DNA of 64,000 bases, taken from Symsagittifera roscoffensis. Its lineage: Eukaryota; Xenacoelomorpha; Acoela; Convolutidae. The notes beneath the pieces were generated by a model. It had not been told where the DNA came from, made no database searches, and saw only the letters and a program-made list of their open reading frames with translations. This document shows positions 1 through 11,899 of this stretch, piece after piece. Location: NCBI RefSeq assembly GCF_963678635.1, contig NC_087064.1:44373346-44437345 (forward strand), written 5' to 3'. Made by a program: the position numbers and the translations under genes. Within the stretch, counting starts at the first letter, position 1. Each line of letters begins with the position of its first letter.

Positions 1-205
1 AACCAGTTTTACTTCAATCTTGAAATTTTCCTGAAATAATTCAGTACAAGGTAACAGGTACAACAAACAAGGCCGAACTCTACTTCTATCGCGCCAGCAG
101 TGCGGAAAAATGCTGAGCTCTAAAAGGAACTTGAGAAGACATGAGCAAAAAGTTCACAAGATCCTTCCTCTTCCTCCTCCTCAATCTCGAATCATTTGAG
201 AGTTT

Positions 206-405
206 NNNNNNNNNNNNNNNNNNNNNNNNNNNNNNNNNNNNNNNNNNNNNNNNNNNNNNNNNNNNNNNNNNNNNNNNNNNNNNNNNNNNNNNNNNNNNNN
301 NNNNNNNNNNNNNNNNNNNNNNNNNNNNNNNNNNNNNNNNNNNNNNNNNNNNNNNNNNNNNNNNNNNNNNNNNNNNNNNNNNNNNNNNNNNNNNNNNNNN
401 NNNNN
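206..405. other. Assembly gap (200 N)
   Basis: Exactly 200 consecutive N bases, the usual fixed-length placeholder for a scaffold gap of unknown size. Open frames that appear to span it are artefacts. Apart from this I see nothing recognisable in 1-640. Confidence 0.99.
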
Positions 406-639
406 GATATCTTATAATGTCATCTTTCGAAATACGTGTTGTTTGTACTTTTCTTTTTGGATTTTCCAATCAAAAAATTTATATCATGATATCCTGAGTT
501 TTTTTACATCGGCTGTACAGTTTGAGGATGTATTTATTCCAAAATGAGGTATACAATTTTTTATCGTGGATGGCATAAATTAAACGTCCATGCGAACCAT
601 GATAAGGGAAAATTTTATCTAGTTGAATATGACTTTGGT

Positions 640-828
640 GTTTTTCAAGTTGAGCTTGAAGAAAATTTATTCATATTTTGGATAAATATGAAGACAAAGT
701 GATTTCTTGAGAAGCAAAAATTTTCCCTGTTTCCCTGTTTTTCCCTGTTTTGCAAGTTGAGCTTGAAGAAAAATTACTCATATTTTGAATAAATATGAAG
801 AAAAAGTGATTTCTTGAGAAACAAAACT
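640..828. repeat. 107-bp tandem duplication
   Basis: A segment beginning CAAGTTGAGCTTGAAGAAAA and running through TGATTTCTTGAGAA occurs at 646 and again at 753, so the period is 107 bp. The copies differ at a few positions. Between them TTTCCCTG is itself repeated about three times (721-750). No coding potential is seen. Confidence 0.85.
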
Positions 829-904
829 TGTTTATAATTTTAATAAAATTTATGTTAACTTTTTTTAAGAATTTTAATTTTTGTAATTTTTTATTCAATA
901 AAAT

Positions 905-1287
905 ATCTAAAAATTTTCAAATTGTTTTAATACAGATTTGGAAAAGAACGGCTTCTGCATCTTTTAATCAGTCGTAAATATTGTATATAATAGACAATAG
1001 GGCACCAAGTAGGCTTTTGAAGAAGTATTCTTCAAATAATTTTCATTTTTTTTTTCATGTACACTGGTATTTACGAGTTAGTTCTTGGAGTTTATCCAGA
1101 ACGAGAACAACTGTAGTCAAAGAATTATTCAAAGTGTTCCGGTGCTCAAACTACAAGTAGTTTCAGCACTTACAAATAAGTTTCAATGTTAATGATCGAA
1201 TATGACTGGTTAGTTAGTAATATTTTATAGAGATTTTTTTATCAATAAAATATTTGGCTTTTAAATACTAGATTAGAACTGGTTCCA
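905..1287 (-). repeat. LTR fragment (copy A of a shared LTR family)
   Basis: The segment aligns by eye with three other places in the window: about 12200-13025 (same orientation), 4930-5400 (opposite) and 19974-20300 (opposite). Shared landmarks are the TTTCAGCACTTACAAA block near 1160, the CAGTCGTAAATATTGTAT block near 970 and the terminal GGTTCCA at 1281-1287. Read on the minus strand all copies begin TGGAA, consistent with a TG-starting LTR. No internal element sequence is attached here, so it is a solo or truncated LTR. Confidence 0.65.
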
Positions 1288-1480
1288 ATATATGGGTCAG
1301 ATCTGACTCATATATGTTCCAGGTCTGAATCAGGCCTAGAGCAGATCTGAATTTCTAATAGAATCGGTACCTGCCTCACTCCTGACTCAGACATATCCAT
1401 GTCCAAACGAAACATGCATCATGTCTGCACAAGATCTGATATAGGCAAGACTTTAGGATGCTCAGATCTGACCTCCAAGT
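1288..1480. repeat. Cluster of CAGATCTGA-like motifs
   Basis: Variants of CAGATCTGA recur about five times, starting with the perfect 12-bp palindrome GTCAGATCTGAC at 1296-1307. It may be a degenerate tandem repeat. No gene is visible from 1480 to 2100. Confidence 0.4.
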
Positions 1481-2100
1481 TTTTGTGAGCGGGTTCATAG
1501 TTGCGTGAACAATTAGTTAGAGCAAGAATTCTTATCTAGCAAATACCGAATTCAAAAGCAAGGACATAATCACTGTCAGTGGAATCCACAAGCAAATCCA
1601 AAATTACTAGTTTATTAAAATCGTCTTTGTACTCTTCAGGAAAAATGTCCCCAGCAAGCTGTTATTGGGATCATAATTTGGAAAGCAAATCACAAAACAT
1701 CAAGGAGCATGTACAATCATTATTTGGGATTTGTAGGATGAGCAGAATGAGCAAAATTTATATTTGGGATATGCCCTCATGATTTGACGCAAATACTGTG
1801 AGTGACTGAAATACTGTCCTCATGCTTAAATTTCATCGGCCTATCATTTGAGATCACTCTCATCCACTCCACCTATCTTGAATATGAGGGGATGAGAATG
1901 ATTTCAAACCATAGTCCAGTCAGAGGAGGTTTATTGGGGTTCGATAAAATTCTATTTTTTTGTTTATTGGTGATCGATATCGGAAAATGTTCTACGGGAA
2001 AGCAAGAAACCCCGGATCTTATTTGCAAGTTCAGAATTATCTGGTTTTCTTATGGATTGTTTTCGTTCTAAATATTCGATTTTTTTTGCTCAAAGCAGCA

Positions 2101-4227
2101 CCCGAGTCGAGATTTTTGGCCTAATTTGAAGTAAGTTTTGAGCGGTTTGAGCGGTTTTTTTAGACGATTGCGCTCAAAATCTTGCTTCAAAATAAGCAAT
2201 TTGAGCGGTTTTTGAACGGTTTATCTAAAAACCGCTCAAAAACGGCTCTAAAACCGCGCAAGATTTGAACGGTTTTGAGCGGTTTATCTAAAAAAAAAAC
2301 AGCTCAAAAACTGCGCAAGATTTGCACTGTTTTTGAACGGCTCATCTAGAAAAATCCGCTCAAAAATTGCTCAAATGTTAAAGATAAACCGCTCAAAAAC
2401 CGTTCAAATCTGGCGCAGTTTTTGAGCTGTTTTTTTTTTAGATAAACCGAAGAGTTTATGGAAAAGTGTTTGAAAGTTTACTGAATCAGACCAAATTTGA
2501 CATGCGAAATGATTCGTTTCTAACTAAAATAAATTGTGTTCGAATGAAGATTTTCACTCATATTTTAAGTGATGAATTTCAATGTAGAAAATAATCTCAC
2601 ATAAGACCCTTTTTTCTCAGATTCTTCGTTTTGAATTTTGCTAAAATGCCTGTGTTCTTTGGAAAGTTATTCTGGCTTTGAATGCTTTTATATGATGCTG
2701 AAAGTGTATCGCAAATTATTAGTGCTTGGCAAGCTATCCCGCTCTCACATTCGTTTCAAGTTATACTGAGGCAGTCAAATGCTCATTATTTTTCCGACTT
2801 TCGAAGACAATGATGACTAAATGTGCTCGAGGAGGTTTCTTATTAAGATAATGTTACTAGAGTCTGGTCCCTCGGGGGATCGATCTCTTCATCTACATGG
2901 GCTCACCCTTTTGAGCAAAAAACTTAAGTAATCTTCCACCAGTCTGTATAAAATGCTCGTTTTATATGAGTAACGCGCGCGCCGGATTATCACGCACTAC
3001 TGAATTAAGGCAGCTAAGTAGTTTGAGGCACTACATTGAGGCATTTTTAGGCACTACTACATTGAAGCACTACTAAATTGAGGCACTTACATACATACAC
3101 ACATACATACATACATACATACATACATACATACATACATACATACATACACACGAATATACATACATACATACATACATACATATACATACGTAAATAC
3201 ATAGATACATATAAAGATACACACATACATCTATACACACATACATACATACATAGATACAAACAAACTTACATTATACATACATACATACACACATACA
3301 TACATACATACATACATACATACATACATACATACGTACATACATACATACATACATACATACATACATACATACATACATACATACATACATACATACA
3401 TACATACGTACATACATACATACATACATACATACATACATACACACATACATACATACATAGATACAAACAAACTTACATTATACATACATACATACAC
3501 ACATACATACATACATACATACATACATACATACATACATACATACATACATACGTACATACATACATACATACATACATACATACATACATACATACAT
3601 ACATACATACATACATACATACCTACATACATACATACCTACATACATACATACATACCTACATACATACATATATACATGCATACATACATACATACAT
3701 ACATACATACATACATACATACATACATACATACATACATACATACATAAATACATATATACATACATATATACATACATACATTCATACACACATACAT
3801 GTTTTCTAGTGGTTATTTTTCTCGAGCATTTGAAAAAGGTCGCTCACATTGGTTGTGGTCTAGACATCGAAAACATCTTGCTTAAGTTGGAAACGGTTAG
3901 GCAATTTTTTTAAAAATGTAGATAGTACTTCAACTGCATGTTAGCGTCACATTACTTTTCCAGGCCTTTTGATGGTTTTAATCGGTTTTCTTTATAAGAC
4001 CGCTCAAAAGCTGCTTAAAAACCGCTCAAACCTTGCTTGAAAAACCGTTCAAAAACCACCGCAAAAAATGAGCGGTTTTTGAGCGGGTTTTCCAGCAAGA
4101 TTTGAGCGGTTTGAGCGGTTTTTCCAAAAAAAACCTCCCAAACCGCTCAAACCGCTCAAATCTTGCTGGAAATTTGATCAAAACCGCTCATAACTTGAGC
4201 CGTTTTTGAGCGGGATCTCGACCCGGG
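2101..4227. mobile_element. Non-autonomous element with GTCGAG terminal inverted repeats
   Basis: The left end reads CCCGAGTCGAGAT (2101-2113) and the right end ATCTCGACCCGGG (4215-4227), an inverted repeat matching at 12 of 13 bases. Just inside each end lies a cluster of short repeats built from GAGCGGTTTTT and its complement AAAAACCGCTC (about 2120-2460 and 3975-4215), so the two ends are also inverted relative to each other at larger scale. The centre holds the (ACAT)n array. No transposase-like frame is present. I could not define a target-site duplication, so the superfamily is open; a foldback- or MITE-like structure is the simplest reading. Confidence 0.6.
3087..3802. repeat. (ACAT)n microsatellite, about 0.7 kb
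   Basis: Nearly continuous ACAT repeats with scattered variants. An interruption containing TAGATACAAACAAACTTAC occurs at 3254 and again at 3461, showing a 207-bp segment of the array was itself duplicated. The long frames here (His-Thr-Tyr-Ile on one strand, Met-Tyr-Val-Cys on the other) are translations of the microsatellite and not proteins. Confidence 0.97.
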
Positions 4228-4265
4228 CATTGAAAAGTATTCACCATAAACCTGAAAACGTGCTT

Positions 4266-4564
4266 CGCGGGTCGAGGTTATGAGCTTCTGTTTCAATTAG
4301 CCCAAATTCACCTATGTTTCAAGCGAATTGAATAGAAACGCCTGTTTTGACCGGTGCGACCAGAAAACTATTTTTTTTGACAATTTTTGATTATGCGAGA
4401 GTTTTTTTGACCATTTCGTTCAAAATTGGCTATGTTTTGACCGATTTCGATCGCACAATAATCTTAAAGACTTAAGCACGCGGCGTGACTGCAAAATCCA
4501 GCCTGAAAACACTATGCAGCGCGACTTACAAAGTCTTTTCTTGAGTCGCGAACCTCGACCCGGG
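4266..4564. mobile_element. Short MITE-like element with the same style of ends
   Basis: The left end CGCGGGTCGAGGTT (4266-4279) and right end AACCTCGACCCGGG (4551-4564) are inverted repeats (12 of 14). The core GGGTCGAG is shared with the neighbouring 2101-4227 element, so two related elements lie 38 bp apart, or one composite is present. The interior is non-coding with several TTTTGACC motifs. From 4565 to 4900 I see nothing further. Confidence 0.55.
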
Positions 4565-4929
4565 TTCTGATCAAAAGAAAAACTACGTATTACGCTTTTC
4601 AAGTGATACTTATTGACGACCCTTGACAAGACCAAACGCATAACCTTGGTGCAAAGAAAATGTTCTGTGGCGAAAATAACTGTTCCTATCATTTTGATCA
4701 GGTTCTTTGCTGAGCAAGAAGGTTTCTCTCATAATTTTGAACAAAAGTATCGGTTTTATATTTCGGCTCAGACAAACTCGTCTGTTGCGACCAAAAATCT
4801 CGATTAAGGCCTCCTAACAAACTTAGATTTAGCAAATTCAAAATATAAATAAGATCCAAAATACATTGCAAAATGTTAGATAGTATCGAAATCTTAATAA
4901 GTATGTCTCTACGTCTCAATACGTATACT

Positions 4930-7900
4930 CCATCACTTCTAATGATACGGCAAACACCAGAATAAAAAACTCGAACAGCAGACCGAGCTTATATATCGTG
5001 AAACGACGAAAACTGCAACGAAAAATAATCTTCAAAGTTCTCAATGCAGTAGATATTCATTCTCCAAGATGAAACAAAAATCACTTGGTGCAAGTAGACT
5101 CATTTCCAAGGCAGATACTTCTTAAGGATGTATAACCATATTATATAAACATAATAACGACTGATAAAAAGATGCCAAAGTTGTTATTTTTATCAAATCT
5201 GCAGTAATTCTAAAACTTTTGTAAAAAATAAAAATTTAATATATACAAAATACAGAAATTAGTTACTAGTTCAAAATTAAATTTCTTGAAATTATAAAAT
5301 GTTTCTTGCTTCTCAAGGACTTTTACCCTCATCGTTCCAAAACTAATGCTTCTTTGTTTCTCCATCTGAAACATTACCATAATCAACTAGAAATTAGTAT
5401 CATTTCAATCTCTAACTTTCAAATTAATCCCTAATTCAAAATTTTTCATCAAATTAAAAACTTCAACTTAAAAATTCTCGAAGCTCATCCTTGTTTTGTA
5501 ATAATCTATATTTTTCTTAAACCGGATCATCAAGGCTATCCTTGGATCTTTAGTTTTAGATTTATTTTTGAACTTAATTTTTAACTTCAAAATAGTGAAG
5601 AAACTTCGGTAAGTGATAAACAGTGAAGAAGATCCCCTCCTCTTAGCTGACCCAGGCCAAAACACATCATAAACTAAGTGAGATCTATAATAGTATCTGA
5701 CAATCTACTTGTGTTTCAATTATACTTGAACCTTGTGGATTGATTTGCTATTCTCCAACCCTTGATCATAAATCACAACCCTAAGTAAGATTAAGTAAAT
5801 TTTTCTTAAAATAAATCTTAGCCACCGAGAAAAAACAACATCAATCTAACGAAATGATATAATCATTCTCCAACTCGTCTATACTCGACAACCTATGTCC
5901 AGAATTAAGATAACCTCACAAAAATGTAAGGACTAACAGTTCAGAAAAAATAAAGCCTAACCCCTGGATTTTGCAACCATCATCCTAACACGTAAGGCAG
6001 AAGATAATTTAGGAAATAAACAAACATTAGTGATCCACAATTGTTTGATTCAAAACAAAAGACAAGGACAAAAATAGGATATATTAGATAACAAACAAGA
6101 AAGAAGGCAATAATAACAAAACAAAAACAAATTATTAAACAAAATTTTTCTAAAATACGAAACAACGTTTCAGAATCTGATACAACTACAATCCGAAATT
6201 CTTCGAGATTTATTTGACGACAAAAAAAAACAATGAACGGTCGTCCGAAAATATTTTTCCGAATCAGAAACCACAAAACCATCATCTATAAAAAAATAAT
6301 CGCAGAAGAAAAAATTCATACCTTTGCAAACCAGTACGACTTTAGATTTGGAAACAACCATTAAGACATATTCAAAATTACACATCAGCCGTAATACAAA
6401 ACAAAAAAAGATTCAGTACGACAGAAGTTTTGATGTTAATTCTATTCTTTTTTGTCATTCAACCACAAAGTGATCCCGCTAGAGGACAAGTAAAACTTCG
6501 CCATAAATTAATTGCAAATTGGTTCAAAAAAGGAAAAAACCCATGCAAACAAGAATTCCATGACAAAAAACTAGGAAAACAAATACTCGACTACTATCTA
6601 ACAGACATTAGTAACATCACTTCATGTTACTGAACATTTAATATTGAAACTTTACCATCACAAACACATCAAACACCACACCGAATACAAACAGATGACA
6701 TAGAATTAGAACTCTCAAAAATTTCATAGAATATATATTAAGATTATTCAACATCAAAATTCACAATGAACAACTCAATTTTCTCAAATATTGTTTTCTT
6801 TATCATTTACAGTTACATTTCCATATTAGAATCAAATAAAGTATTTTATGTATCACCACCTCAAACATCTCGACATGCAACAGTAAGACAAAAAATCAAC
6901 CTTTTCTCGCCGCAAATTATACGTTCAACACTCGCCGATGAGGAATTATCACAAGTAGCAGAAATTGATCTACAAAGAATCCTAGCATGGTTCATATTAG
7001 ACTTTTTTGTACACAACCTAGATTTAAACTCAACAGCAAGAAAAATTTTTCGATCAAAAACTTCAGACAACGAAACAATATTAGCAGAAGAAACAGAAGA
7101 TGTATGGGACCCTGAATGGTATCATATACTATTTTTCAATATTCCTAACAATATTTCAAGAGCGGCAATCGCCATTGTCTCTGTGCACCAAGATTAACCA
7201 AGAGTTACTCCACTCATCGCTGATACAACTCCCCTAATATATATCACAATATTTAAGGATAGGACAAGTAATAAAAGTTTAAGTTTGACATTTATAAATA
7301 CACAGGACACCTTCAATGGTACTAAAAATCTGACAAAACAGAATATTCAAACCCCATTCACTTTGTAGGTAATGTTTCTACTAAGAAGTAGTAGAAACAA
7401 TACCTACAACAACACAACAATTTATTTCCTCAATTCAACCAACACTCACTTTACTACATAATAATATACCCTCTTCTCACAAACAACACCACAGTTAACA
7501 GTCAAACACTCCGTTGTTCCATAATACTCTCATATGGATTATGAAGCATATAGACCAATAACTAAGACACGACAACCAAACAAACAAAAACCCGTAAATA
7601 AATTAATAATTTCGCAAATCACAATTACGATTTTTTTTCGCAAACCATAACATTAGCAACCCAATAGCAATTTTTTTTGCACAACGCAAAATCAATCGCA
7701 AGAACAGAATTACCGTCAAGTGATGCCACAACCAGTTTCTCAGTCAGTACTTTTTAATGAAAAACAAAAAACTTCATCAGACCGTATCAACAGTTACCCA
7801 TTTTTTTGAGCAAAAAATCCAACAAACGATCAATTCACAAGAAAACGACCGAACTATTCCGAAGATGAAGATTACTTCAACCAAAACCAACAACAAAACA

Positions 7901-8645
7901 ATCATATCCCACAAAAAAATAATTGGAACAAAATCGACCAACCAGATAATTTTTATCAACAAAATATTATTGAACCCTTCTTGAACTCAGAGCAAACACA
8001 ACAAACCCAACAACACCTTTGTCAACGACAAAGTTTGGCGAAATCAAATATTATTATGCAATCACAAAACCATATAAATACACACGGTTACCAACCCAAT
8101 CCAATGCAAAAAGAAGTTCCATTACCATGTTATCTACAACAACATGAAATCCATACCTTTTGTATGGATCATCTATCATATTTATTAAACCACACATGGT
8201 GTTCACAGTAACAGACCCTGAATATTCAGTAAAAGACTACCTAAGTGCAGTTACAGCAAACTGAATTTTGAACATAGGCCAAGAACCAATACATACATCA
8301 CTCCGTCAGAATTGGATACATAGGCGCACATCCTTAATTCACACCACTATTGACGGTGCAGCTCAACAATGGTTTTCAATTTTACCTATAGAAATTAAAT
8401 CTGATTGGAAACGATTCACAAAAGAAATCTCAAAAATATTCGACTCTGAAAGAAACAAACAACATCAAAGAAATTTATTCAATGATATTCGCAGACTGCC
8501 GAAAGAGCAAAAAAAACAACTCGCACTAAGAATCGAAAACCTAGTACGAAAAGCTTATTCTCTCAACACACATGATTATAAAAACACGAAAATGACCGAA
8601 ATTTTAATGATGAATCTAACACTACAATTATGCAAAGTTGCAAAG
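4930..8645 (+). mobile_element. Truncated LTR retrotransposon, + copy (LTR, leader, gag)
   Basis: LTR-like sequence (about 4930-5480, homologous to the other LTR copies here) is followed by an untranslated leader and by gag. The leader carries GGATCATCAAGG near 5525 and CTATTCTCCAACCCTTGA near 5750, both found in inverted form at 11530-11960. The copy stops inside the capsid region at about 8645, where it meets an inverted copy of the same family. Pol is absent. Confidence 0.7.
6430..8645 (+). pseudogene. Decayed retrotransposon gag, + copy
   Basis: Open segments at 6430-6633, 6766-7197, 7757-8211 and 8268-8645 line up in order with the inverted gag at 8648-10888. Shared peptide landmarks are LIAN-F-KG--PC near the N-terminus, QTSRHA-VR in the middle, and the capsid-like DGAAQ-WFS and PIEIKSDWK blocks. 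A Gln/Asn-rich stretch (about 7870-8040) precedes the capsid part. Stops and frameshifts interrupt it. Gag would package element RNA; this copy cannot encode a complete protein. The class is inferred from the capsid-like block and from the LTR and integrase relatives nearby. Confidence 0.65.
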
Positions 8646-8647
8646 TT

Positions 8648-10888
8648 GCATTTTTTGTGTTTCTATAATCATAAGTGTTGAGTTAAAATGCTTTTCGGAC
8701 TAGTGTTTCGATCCTTACTGTTAGTTGTTTGATCGTTTCGTTTGGTAGTCTACGAATTTCATTGCATAAAACTCTTTGATGTTGTTTGTTCTTTTCTGAA
8801 TCAAACATTTTTGAAAATTCTTGTGTGAATTTTTTCCAATCTGATTTTATTTCTATAGGTAAAACTGAAAACCATTTTTGAGCTGCGCCATCAAGTGTGG
8901 TTTGTATTAAACCTGTTCGTCTATGTACCCAGTTTTGGTGAAGTGGTGTATTTATTGGTTCAGGTCCTATATTTGAGTTTAGATTTGCTGTGACTACATT
9001 TAAATAATCTTCTACAGAATATTCAGGGCTTGTACCTGTAAATATTATTAATGGTTTGTTTGATGTTATTGACGAGCCACCCATTAGGCATGGATTTATA
9101 GTCATTTGAAGTGATTCTGCGGCGTTTGACATTTGTGAAAAATTTGTAATTTGTTTCTTTGTGATTTCATGTTGTTGTAAGTAATAGGGTAGTGGGATTT
9201 CATTTTGCATTTGCGTTGGCTGATAATCATCTGTATTAACTGGGTTTTGGGAAAAAAAATTATTTTGAGAAGCGAGATTTGGTCTAGGTTGTCGCATATG
9301 TTGTTCTTGTGTATATGGTTCAAAAATATCTGGTTGATTTACGTGATAAGAGTGGTGTCTTTGGTTCTGAAAAAATTGTTGATGATTTTGGTTATAATAG
9401 TCTTCATCTACTGATAAAAGTAAATTAGATGTGTAATAAGGTGTTTAATGTCAATTTTTGTTTTGCTGTATTTTATTTTTGTTTTGTTGAAAAATTGGAT
9501 AATTTTCAGTTTGGTCTGGTGAAACTCGTGGGTAATCACTAAAATTTACGAGTTTGATGTTGGTTGATGTTGGTCGTTGTAAATTTTTTTTGATGTTGAT
9601 TGTTGGAAATTTTGTCTTTGTGAAAATAAATGATGTTGCGTGTTTGCACGAGAGGCTTTAGTTGTTTGTGGTCTATTCGCATAGTTTTAATTATGTTCTG
9701 CAAAATTATTTCTAGTGAATGTTCTTTATTTTTGCGTTGGTTTTGTCATTGGTCTAGATGTTTGGTCATCCATTTGTGAATATTTTGGAACAGCGGAGGG
9801 TTTAACCGTAGATTGCAATGTTACCTGTGGTAATGTTGGATTTTTGGGTCTTGGAGTTGTATGGTTTGGATGTATTGGTGAAACAATTTGTTGCGTCGTT
9901 GTTGTTACTGTTTCAACTACTTCTTCATTTGTAGAATGCGATGGTGTCTGAATATCTTGTTGTGTGAGATTTCTAGTTCCATTTAGGTTTTCTTGTTGTA
10001 TGATGGTTGAATTTAATCTATTATTTCCTATTCTATCGGGTAGAAATTAATTTTAATTTAAAGGTGTTGCGTCAATTGAGAGTGGATATACTTTAACATA
10101 ACCTTTGTTAATTAAAATTGTGCTGATTGCTTGACTTGAATTTACTGTTGGTATGTTCAGGAATGGTAGATGAGACCATTTGGGGTCCCAAGCATAATCT
10201 GATTGTTCTGCCAAGACAGTTTCATTAGTTGAATTTTGAAAATTAAAATTTTTTCCTGCTTGTGAGATTAAATCAATATTATGTTTGAAATAATCAATGG
10301 TAAACCACGCTAAAATTTTTTATAGATCGTGTTTAACATTCTGCGAAACTTCGTTACTTGTTAAATTTTCACGAATTGTGCTTAAAAATTGGGAGAATAT
10401 TGCAACTTCATGTCTTACAGCTGTGTGTCTTGATGTTTGAACTGGTGAAGTTCCTTGAGATTCTGGTTTTTCTAGCATAGATCGAAAACTACAAATTATT
10501 TTAAATACATCGTTAGTGAATATTGAATTCGCTCTTTGTGAATTTTGATTTTGTATATTTTTTATGTATTCTGTGAATACTTTTGAAAATTCTATATCTA
10601 CGTCGTCTGTTTGAAGTAGATATCTACCATGAAATTTACTTGCTGAAGTGATTTCTATGGTATAAGTTCCGTACTGTTGTGTTATGTTACATATTCCTTT
10701 TAAATAGTGATCAATAATTTGTCTATTGATTTTTCTGAAAATTTTGTTGTACATGGACTATTTCCTTTTTCGAATAAATTTGCGATTAAATTTTGACAGA
10801 ATTGTATTTGTCCTTTATCATCAGTGAGTGAATTAATTAAAAAAGGGAGTATGGAGTTTTCGTCTTCGCTTTCTTCATTTTGACTCAA
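8648..10888 (-). pseudogene. Decayed retrotransposon gag, - copy
   Basis: This is the homologue of the + gag, read from 10888 (Met-Ser-Gln-Asn-Glu, an acidic N-terminus and probable true start) down to about 8648. The longest open parts are 10888-10700, 10754-10320 and 9297-8683; the last has 204 codons and covers the capsid-like region. By eye its capsid segment is about 70% identical at protein level to the + copy, with mostly conservative changes, which suggests two diverged lineages rather than one recent duplication. It is interrupted between 10320 and 9300 and lost beyond the junction near 8645. Confidence 0.65.
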
Positions 10889-11899
10889 TTTTGTGTTTTA
10901 AGACTGTTAATTTGTAGTTTTCAATGTGTTTTATTGGTTGATTCCAATTGTATAGACGTACTGGTTTGTTTTTGTCCGTCATTTTTATTCTTCGTTTTCC
11001 TTATATTGATGATTGTGATGTGGTTTCTGAGTCAGAAAATATAATATATCATTAACTTGGTAATTTTTATTTACGGAGTCTTTTAATCTGTAAAATTCTT
11101 CTAAGTTACTGGTTTCTGATTCGGAGACTGCGTTTCTTCGCTTTGAAAATCTTATTCGTGTAATCTGTCTTTGTTTGCTTAATATTTTTCTTGTGGTTGT
11201 CTGTCGTTTTTTCTAATATATCCTACTGGTTGTGTGTGTGGAGTGATTACGAGATCATACTTTTCGTTGTTAACTTCACAATTGTGTAATATGATTGTTT
11301 GTTTATTTCCTAAACTTTCTAGTGCCATAAGGTTTAGGATGACGGATGCAATATTGTGATTAGTAATTTTTAATGTCTTAAACTGTTAGTTCTTACAATT
11401 TTTTGTGGTTAGCCTAACTTGGGTGATGTATTTCAGGGTTGGAGAGAAAAAAATATCTCGATCCCTGAGAATGACTTTTACTTTCTCGTGGCTAGTCTAA
11501 GTTAAAGTGTTAACTTACTTAATCTTACATAGGGGTGGTGATTGTGTTCAAGGGTTGGAGAATAGTAAATTGATCCACAAGGTTCAGGTATAATTAGAGC
11601 ACAAGTAATTCGTTAGATACTATTTTAAACTTAATAAATTTAAGTATTATCCTGTGTCAGATAAAAGGGGGGGTCAAGTGAAGGATGAATAACCGCATTT
11701 CTTCACTGTTTATCCTAATTAGAATGGTTAGTGCGATTGAAAAATTTCTATTAGTCCTGGGTCTTGAGAAGGGGTTGGATAGTGAGTCGACGTTTGAGGT
11801 CGTTAGACACTTCATTAATTGTGAGGGTGAGAACAAAATTGTTCTATTTGATCCAAGGGTAAGCCTTGATGATCAGGATATAAATTAATGAAATTAAAT

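Noticed and set aside
3047-3809. Long ORFs on both strands over the ACAT array
   Set aside because: They are translations of a tetranucleotide repeat (HTYI or MYVC periodicity) and exist in several frames at once.
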